12,775 bases of DNA from assembly GCA_003450555.1 (NCBI GenBank), contig DMFQ01000091.1:11791-24565 (forward strand), in the 5' to 3' direction. The translations under genes and the position numbers were made by a program. The stretch is from Ktedonobacter sp. GTDB taxonomy: Bacteria > Chloroflexota > Ktedonobacteria > Ktedonobacterales > Ktedonobacteraceae. The notes under the pieces were generated by a model. The model had not been told where the DNA came from. It did no database searches and worked only from the letters and a program-made list of their open reading frames with translations. Shown here piece after piece: positions 7,632 to 12,775 of this stretch; within the stretch, counting starts at the first letter, position 1, and the number at the start of each line of letters is the position of its first letter.

Positions 7632-7688
7632 AGGCAGATTGCTAAGCAAGTACAGGGTAAGTTGGGGAGAAAGGTAGAAAAGACCACT

Positions 7689-9491
7689 ATGGGGATGCTG
7701 TGTTTGGATACTGAAGATTGCAACTTTCTCAATCGAGAGAAGGCTCGCTTCTGCGCCCAATGTGGAATCCCACTAGAGGGAGCATTAGTGCAGGGTCGCT
7801 ACGAGGTACAGGCATTAATCGGCAGGGACCGTACAACGGTGACTCTGCATGCTATAGATAGCCATCATGGCCACGGTGTTACATTGCGGGTGCTCCGTCC
7901 AAGGCAAACCACAAGAGAAGAACGAGAAAACTTTTTACAGGATGCTGAACTGGCTCTATCCCTCTCCAACAAAATGCAGGAACCAGGGAGTATCTTTGTG
8001 ACGGACTTCGGACAAGATGGACCTGTAGCGTTTTTGGTGAAGTCGGAATTTGTGGCGGAAAGGACGATTGATGAAGCGCAACCTTTTAAACCGCGCGTGA
8101 CAGCTCGTGTAGGAGGAAGTATATTTCCTTCTCCTGTATCATCACAGGAAGCGGTACCTGCGATGATACCGCCGGACAGTGATCTGGATGATACAGAGAC
8201 GCAGGTACAACGGGTACGGCAGGAACCACAGGTACAGCAAATACAGCGGGTACAGGTACGCCCCAATGTTCTACATGTCTCTGACGAAGATTCAGATCAG
8301 ACTACAATTGTCACGAGAGCGCGCACGATCAGGCCAGATGATGCACAAAATGCACATAATTGGCTAGCACAGGGCAATCACCTCTACGAGTTGGCACGTT
8401 ATGAAGAGGCGCTGAGGGCATATGAGGCGGTCACGGAACAGGACGTTTTATCGGTAGAGGCATGGAGTGGGAAGGGAGCGACATTGCTTCATGTGGGTCG
8501 CGTCGAGGAGGCTCTACTGGCCTACGATCACGCGCTCTCGCTCAATCCCAAAGATTCAGATTTATGGAACTCGCGCGCAAACGTCTTACACGAACTCCAC
8601 CGCTATGACGAGGAGATGTATTGCTATGATCAGGCCCTGGCGCACGATCCAAACTATGCCTTTGCCTGGAGTGGGCGCGGCATGACACTGGCCGAGCAAG
8701 GACGGACAGAAGAAGCTCTCCTGGCATTTGACCGGGCCTTAGTACTCGATCCCAGGCAGTGTGTTATCTGGCAAGCGATGAGCGATACGCTCTACGCTGT
8801 TCAACGCTACAGGGACGCACTGATTGCAATTGATCGCGCTCTAGAGTTAGAGAGCAATAACGCAGCCCTCTGGGACACGAAAGGAAATATTTTGCGTCGA
8901 ATGAAGAAGCCTGACGAGGCTCTATCGATGCACGAACGAGCGACACTGCTGGATCCTCAAAATGCCCTGGCATGGTTTGATAAAGCAAACGACTTGCGCG
9001 ATTTGAGGCGCTTCGCGGAGTCCCTTGTCAGTTACGATCACGCACTTTCGCTCGACCCCACGCTGGCAGGCGCGTGGTATAATCGAGGGAATGTACTGGC
9101 GGCACTGCATATGTATGAAGACGCCCTGGAGTCTTATGATCATGCGCTCGAGTACGACGAAGGCTTGATTTCTGCGTGGTACAACAAGGGAAGCTTGCTG
9201 CACGAGCTAGGAAGACACGAAGAGGCACTAGTTGCATTCGATCAGGCCCTTGCTGTCGATATACACTACATCGCGGCCTGGAACAATAAAGGATTGGCCC
9301 TTTTTGCCCTCAATCGCCTGAACGAGGCGCTAGCGGCATTAGATCAGGCCACTTCATTTGCTCCGGAGGAGTCTGATGCCTGGTATAATAAAGCGGTCGT
9401 ACTGGAAAAGTTGGGTAGAAGACAGGAGGCACACTCCTGCCACGATTGGGCGCAAACATTAGAGCAGCAAGCAGGACATATGGCATTATAA
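7689..9491 (+). CDS. Zinc ribbon / degenerate kinase N-lobe / 11-TPR protein
   Basis: Cytosolic protein of about 600 residues with no membrane segment. The start is taken at the ATG at 7689, after GGGAGAAAGG; an in-frame TTG at 7662 and an ATG at 7695 are alternatives. A four-cysteine ribbon (Cys5, Cys11, Cys22, Cys25) has the same spacing as in the next gene. Residues about 37-121 align by eye with the N-lobe of that gene's kinase: GRYEVQALI versus GRYRIHALI, TLRVL versus AIKVL, FGQDGP versus YGKDGP. The glycine loop is gone (GRDRTT), the catalytic lysine is Arg67, and the whole C-lobe with HRD and DFG is absent. A polar linker (about 122-220) has QVQ/RVQ repeats and Thr-rich acidic spots (DDTETQ, DQTTIV). 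Eleven 34-residue TPRs fill about 223-600. It lies 55 nt before the kinase gene, likely in one operon. A scaffold or substrate role for the kinase is inference. Confidence 0.88.
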   Translation: MGMLCLDTEDCNFLNREKARFCAQCGIPLEGALVQGRYEVQALIGRDRTTVTLHAIDSHHGHGVTLRVLRPRQTTREERENFLQDAELALSLSNKMQEPGSIFVTDFGQDGPVAFLVKSEFVAERTIDEAQPFKPRVTARVGGSIFPSPVSSQEAVPAMIPPDSDLDDTETQVQRVRQEPQVQQIQRVQVRPNVLHVSDEDSDQTTIVTRARTIRPDDAQNAHNWLAQGNHLYELARYEEALRAYEAVTEQDVLSVEAWSGKGATLLHVGRVEEALLAYDHALSLNPKDSDLWNSRANVLHELHRYDEEMYCYDQALAHDPNYAFAWSGRGMTLAEQGRTEEALLAFDRALVLDPRQCVIWQAMSDTLYAVQRYRDALIAIDRALELESNNAALWDTKGNILRRMKKPDEALSMHERATLLDPQNALAWFDKANDLRDLRRFAESLVSYDHALSLDPTLAGAWYNRGNVLAALHMYEDALESYDHALEYDEGLISAWYNKGSLLHELGRHEEALVAFDQALAVDIHYIAAWNNKGLALFALNRLNEALAALDQATSFAPEESDAWYNKAVVLEKLGRRQEAHSCHDWAQTLEQQAGHMAL

Positions 9492-9528
9492 TTTCTTGAA
9501 TATTTATATGGGACAATAGAGTATAAAA

Positions 9529-9535
9529 AGGAAGG
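9529..9535 (+). promoter_or_regulatory. Ribosome binding site deciding a TTG start
   Basis: AGGAAGG, 11 nt before the TTG at 9547. No in-frame ATG exists until deep inside the kinase domain, so this site and the zinc ribbon directly after it support TTG as the true start. Confidence 0.55.
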
Positions 9536-9546
9536 CAGAGAGCATA

Positions 9547-11307
9547 TTGAAACGCTGCGCCGATCAGGTTGACTGCGGCTATGAGAATCGGGACAGCGAT
9601 CTATATTGTCGGGCGTGTGCGCTACCATTATTGAACACGGCACTGGCTGGTCGCTATAGAATACATGCTTTAATTAGTAAGGGGGGCTACGCGGCGGTCT
9701 TTCACGGGGTTGATCAGAACCTTTCTCGTCGTGTCGCGATCAAGGTGTTACTGCCCAGTAAAACGACGCAGAGTGAACACGAGCATTTTCTGCGCGAAGC
9801 GCGAATTGCCGGGGCACTTGATCATCCCAACATAGCTCCCGTACTTGACTATGGCAAGGATGGCCCTTATGTTTACTTGATTATGCCTCTTTACACTGCA
9901 GGCTCTTTACGAACACGATTCGCGAAAGCAAACGGCCCTCTACCCGCAGATGAAACAATGAATAATTTTCATCAGCTTGTGAGCGCGCTCCACTATGCGC
10001 ATACGCGGCCAAGGCCAGTGATTCACCGCGATATCAAACCTGAGAACATACTCATTCATCCAGAAGATACCCGCCTGGTGCTTACGGATTTCGGCATTGC
10101 CCGCTCGCTGGAGCCTGGTGCACAAGTGGGAAAGACGATTACGGTACGAGGAACAGTGGGCTACATGGCTCCTGAGCAGACAACTGGAATTGTTGATCCG
10201 CGCAGCGACCAGTATGGCTGCGCCGTCGTGGTATATGAAATGCTGACAGGCTATCATCCACTCGATTCGCTGGACAGTACTATTCCCCGTCTCTCGCTCC
10301 TCAACACTGACCTGCCTACGGCGTTGGATGCCGTAATTTTGCGTGCCCTGGCTAACCGACCAGAAGAGCGGTTCTCCAATATGCTCGAGTTTATGCAGGC
10401 GTTCGATATGGCATGTCGTTCAGGTTCCAGAGTACACATCTCTCTCCCCCAAACACCACTACCCTCTTCGGGCAGTACACCAACCATTCGCGGTATCTCG
10501 AGTCCCGTCATACCTGCCGTCCAGGCGGGAGGAAAAAATGATGCCTCGGGCCGCCATGCAGTTGTGCGATCCCAGATAAATTCAACCGGTGTTCATGAGA
10601 AATGCCTGGAGGGTGATGAGCTGAGAAAGCAGCAACGATACTCTCAGGCGTTGCAGGCCTACGAAGAGGCGCTGCGCATGGATCCCCGCAACTTCTACGC
10701 CTGGAATGGCAAGGGTACGACACTTTATAATCAGGGCAACTATAAAAAGGCGCTGGAGGCCTACCAGCGGGCGACTGAGATTGACCCTGGTAATCCTATC
10801 GTCTGGGTTAGCGCGGGCCTAGTTTTAAACCGGCTCCAGCGCTACCAACAGGCTCTGGTGCATTTCGAGCGAGCGCTGTCGCTCGATCCCCACTTCGTGG
10901 CTGCCTGGAATGGCAAGGCTGATGCACAGTTGGATATGAACATGCCAAAAGAAGCGCTCGCTTCTTACGAGCAGGCACTAACCTATGACCCAAATAGCTT
11001 TCAATCGTGGAATGGCCTGGGGAATGCGTGTTCCTCTTTGCACGATTTTCAAGGTGCTGTCGAGGCCTACACCCATGCCCTGCTCATAAACTCAAGAAGC
11101 TCGGTGGCATGGTGTAACAAGGCCGAGGCACTGATGCGCCTGGGGCATAATCGGGCAGCATTGGATGCACTGAACGAGGCGACAGAGATGGATCGCGGCT
11201 ACGCGCGTGCCTGGATATTGAAGGCAGAGGTCTACGAGATACTAGGCAACCCCCAGGAGGCGCAGAAGGCTCGACGCCGCGCCAAACCCTGGGGACTGAT
11301 GAACTAG
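9547..11307 (+). CDS. Zinc ribbon / Ser/Thr protein kinase / 7-TPR protein
   Basis: Soluble Hanks-type Ser/Thr kinase of 586 residues beginning at TTG. Zinc ribbon Cys4, Cys10, Cys21, Cys24. Kinase domain about 35-290: VAIK Lys66, FLREAR Glu84, HRDIKPEN with Asp162 and Asn167, DFG Asp181, MAPEQ at 207-211, and SDQYG in the C-lobe, so catalytic residues are complete. The glycine loop SKGGYA (44-49) keeps only its middle glycine, a substitution tolerated in some kinases. A Ser/Pro/Gly-rich linker (about 291-348) leads to seven TPR units of 34 residues (350-583), with the repeated AWNGKG start typical of this family. No membrane segment is present, so it should act in the cytosol, with TPRs for partner binding and the ribbon for metal or partner contacts. 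It follows the related zinc-ribbon TPR gene by 55 nt without a clear terminator. Its 3' end faces the ABC permease gene with a 19-nt gap. Confidence 0.94.
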   Translation: MKRCADQVDCGYENRDSDLYCRACALPLLNTALAGRYRIHALISKGGYAAVFHGVDQNLSRRVAIKVLLPSKTTQSEHEHFLREARIAGALDHPNIAPVLDYGKDGPYVYLIMPLYTAGSLRTRFAKANGPLPADETMNNFHQLVSALHYAHTRPRPVIHRDIKPENILIHPEDTRLVLTDFGIARSLEPGAQVGKTITVRGTVGYMAPEQTTGIVDPRSDQYGCAVVVYEMLTGYHPLDSLDSTIPRLSLLNTDLPTALDAVILRALANRPEERFSNMLEFMQAFDMACRSGSRVHISLPQTPLPSSGSTPTIRGISSPVIPAVQAGGKNDASGRHAVVRSQINSTGVHEKCLEGDELRKQQRYSQALQAYEEALRMDPRNFYAWNGKGTTLYNQGNYKKALEAYQRATEIDPGNPIVWVSAGLVLNRLQRYQQALVHFERALSLDPHFVAAWNGKADAQLDMNMPKEALASYEQALTYDPNSFQSWNGLGNACSSLHDFQGAVEAYTHALLINSRSSVAWCNKAEALMRLGHNRAALDALNEATEMDRGYARAWILKAEVYEILGNPQEAQKARRRAKPWGLMN

Positions 11308-11326
11308 GCATTAAGCTTGAGTTTCC

Positions 11327-12433
11327 CTAGGCTGCAATACCCCTCCGCATAGATAATATGCCTATGCACATAGCTGCCAGGGCCGAGATAGTCAGTATTC
11401 CCATATCAAGAGCAAACAGGTCGGACGAACTATAGAATATCGCCATCTCCAGAGCATGTCTCCCATATGTCAGCGGATCGAAAGCCGCGATATTCTGGAG
11501 CCATACAGGCTCAAAAGCCAATACACCAATTCCTCCTGCCAGAAAGTAGAGGTAAAGTGCGGCATTGATGGAGATACCTATTACCACTTGTATTCTTTGT
11601 AGAGCCGCCCCAAGAGCCACTCCCAGGCTTGAGCTCAGGAGAGAGACCAGGGCAATAGTGAGCAGGGCGCTGAACCAGTAGATGCCCTCCGGCCGGGTCC
11701 AACCGAGTATGTATCCCAGGAAGAGCACGAAGGTTCCCAGGCAAGCCGTGATAATGAAGCTAGCAACAATCTTCCCAGCGATGATAGCCACCCTCGATAC
11801 CGGTGATAGCAGCAGTTCCTTGACCGTGCGACTCTCCCATTCACGAGCAGTCGTCAGGCCGCCATTGACCAGTCCGCTAATGGTCAACAATAAGACAAGG
11901 GTAGGAATAACACTATATTCGAATAGCTGCACATCGCGCTGGCGCAAGTCATGTTCACCCATTGTGACTTTGATGGCGCTGCTACTCCCCTGAGCCTGGT
12001 AAAATTGCGTGATGGCATCTGGCACCGAGCGGCGTATATCATTGGTAAAGTCAAGGTTGAGATTGTTGACGGTGACATCAATAGGCGCACTTTGATGAGA
12101 TTCAACACGCTGGGTGAAGTCAGCTGGAATAGTAATGATTGCCACGACCTCGATCCTATTGTACAAGTCGTGTGCCTGCCGTGGATTTGCATCGGTGATG
12201 CGAAAAACATCGGCACTATGAAAGATTTGCGCCATCTGCACCCCTTTGGGGCCAGAATCCAGGGTTACCAGTGCGACAGGGCTACGTCCAACCGCGGCAG
12301 CTCCCAGCGCCCCCACCAGCAGGAAGCCGATGGGCGGGATAAATGTGGCGGCGATTGTTGAAGGCTGACGCAGCCAGACGCGTATATCTTTTCTGAGTAT
12401 GACCCAGATTGCGCGAAAAAGCATAGCTAGCAT
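11327..12433 (-). CDS. ABC-2 type transporter permease
   Basis: Membrane subunit of an ABC exporter, 368 residues. A hydrophobic segment at about 28-48 is followed by a large extracytoplasmic domain (about 50-170). Five more membrane segments follow at about 174-192, 215-244, 252-277, 281-306 and 340-361. This is the layout of the ABC2_membrane_3 / YbhR-YbhS / DrrB-like group. The motif REWESRTVKELLLSPVSR (197-214) is the typical cytoplasmic coupling segment contacting the ATPase. The ATG at 12433 has AGAGGA very close upstream and GAGGAG 12 nt away; an ATG three codons later (12424) is also possible. It follows a second permease gene by 19 nt, so the two are co-transcribed and probably form a heterodimer. 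The substrate (drug, lipid or peptide) cannot be told from sequence. Confidence 0.92.
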   Translation of the reverse strand: MLAMLFRAIWVILRKDIRVWLRQPSTIAATFIPPIGFLLVGALGAAAVGRSPVALVTLDSGPKGVQMAQIFHSADVFRITDANPRQAHDLYNRIEVVAIITIPADFTQRVESHQSAPIDVTVNNLNLDFTNDIRRSVPDAITQFYQAQGSSSAIKVTMGEHDLRQRDVQLFEYSVIPTLVLLLTISGLVNGGLTTAREWESRTVKELLLSPVSRVAIIAGKIVASFIITACLGTFVLFLGYILGWTRPEGIYWFSALLTIALVSLLSSSLGVALGAALQRIQVVIGISINAALYLYFLAGGIGVLAFEPVWLQNIAAFDPLTYGRHALEMAIFYSSSDLFALDMGILTISALAAMCIGILSMRRGIAA

Positions 12434-12452
12434 ATTCCTCTTTTCTCCTCAA

Positions 12453-12775
12453 TTAGTGGGCAAGCGTACTTCGCCTCAATGCAAACGCCGCTATGATGAT
12501 CAGTGCCACGGCATAGACAACAAGAATCAAGGCATTGATACTCGTGCCATAGGTATTGAGTACAAAGCCATGGAAGGCGTGTTGCTGTAGTACAATGGCG
12601 TAGTAGATGGGAAACAGCTCAGCAATGAATTGGATTGCCGGAGTACTAAAGGAAAGCGGCCCAAAAGCTCCACTCAGGAAGAAGAGCGGGATGGAAGTGC
12701 CAAAGGCAAGCGCTATGACTGGCTGGCGCTGTTTCAGCAGCGTTCCCAAAAACGTTCCCCAGGCGATAAAGATGA
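12453..12775 (-). CDS. ABC-2 type transporter permease (C-terminal fragment, 5' end off window)
   Basis: C-terminal 106 residues of a second ABC-2 permease; the start lies right of the window and the frame is open to the edge. It begins within WGTFLGTLLKQRQ, followed by a hydrophobic segment with PLFFLSGAFGPLSF, a motif region typical of the last third of ABC-2 permeases. Then come IQFIAELFPIYYAI and a final membrane helix (INALILVVYAVALIIIAAFAL), ending in a short basic tail. It lies 19 nt upstream of the other permease gene in the same direction. An ATP-binding subunit gene is expected further upstream, outside the window. Confidence 0.85.
   Translation of the reverse strand, partial: IFIAWGTFLGTLLKQRQPVIALAFGTSIPLFFLSGAFGPLSFSTPAIQFIAELFPIYYAIVLQQHAFHGFVLNTYGTSINALILVVYAVALIIIAAFALRRSTLAH

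Larger units (their letters stand above)
7254..7688. other. Divergent control region between the two signalling operons
   Basis: About 435 nt between the leftward response regulator and the rightward zinc-ribbon operon. It holds the two outward promoters (7354-7382 and 7550-7579), an AT-rich stretch at about 7500-7530 and the GGATAGAGC pair. The predicted transcripts do not overlap. No gene with family features was found; the minus-strand frame at 7458-7760 crosses the promoter and the start of the plus-strand gene and has no recognisable domain. Confidence 0.5.

Noticed and set aside
11308..11326. Bidirectional terminator between the convergent kinase and permease genes
   Set aside because: The gap is only 19 nt and shows no stable hairpin with a T tract; termination must lie within coding sequence or be factor-dependent.
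12453..12749. Complete 98-residue protein starting at the TTG at 12749
   Set aside because: The frame stays open to the window edge and upstream codons continue the membrane-protein sequence (IFIAWGTF), so this is an internal codon of a longer permease.

Overview
The window looks like chromosomal DNA from a Ktedonobacteria-type member of the Chloroflexota. This is an inference from the mix of genes: several soluble Ser/Thr kinases with long C-terminal tetratricopeptide (TPR) arrays, kinases and kinase-like proteins that begin with a four-cysteine zinc ribbon, a NarL-type two-component pair and ABC-2 permeases. No rRNA, tRNA, CRISPR array, transposase or phage gene was seen.

Layout. Positions 1-1238 (minus strand) hold the N-terminal 412 residues of a Ser/Thr kinase-TPR protein that runs off the left edge; its TPR part is visible in the DNA as a 102-bp tandem repeat. 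Positions 1239-1592 are non-coding and carry a promoter for that kinase and a roughly 70-bp GC-rich foldback element. Positions 1593-4434 (minus) encode an AcnA-type aconitase whose frame is broken by one extra base near codon 135. Positions 4435-4927 are non-coding and carry a good promoter with repeat and palindrome candidates for aconitase control. Positions 4928-7253 (minus) encode a response regulator and, overlapping its end, a multi-spanning membrane histidine kinase. Positions 7254-7688 form a divergent control region. Positions 7689-11307 (plus) encode two related proteins 55 bp apart: a zinc ribbon / kinase-N-lobe relic / 11-TPR protein and a zinc ribbon / complete Ser/Thr kinase / 7-TPR protein. 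Positions 11327-12775 (minus) encode two ABC-2 permease subunits, the second cut by the right edge.

How they may work together. The response regulator and histidine kinase are clearly one signalling unit. The two plus-strand zinc-ribbon proteins are probably co-transcribed. The first keeps recognisable N-lobe sequence but has lost the catalytic lysine and the whole C-lobe, so it may be a scaffold or substrate for the active kinase next to it. The shared intergenic region with outward promoters for both signalling units raises, but does not prove, a link between His-Asp and Ser/Thr signalling. The permease pair looks like an independent export or efflux operon whose ATPase would lie to the right of the window.

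The most notable items are the kinase/pseudokinase zinc-ribbon TPR pair, the frameshifted aconitase, the foldback element, and the ordered repeats around the aconitase promoter.
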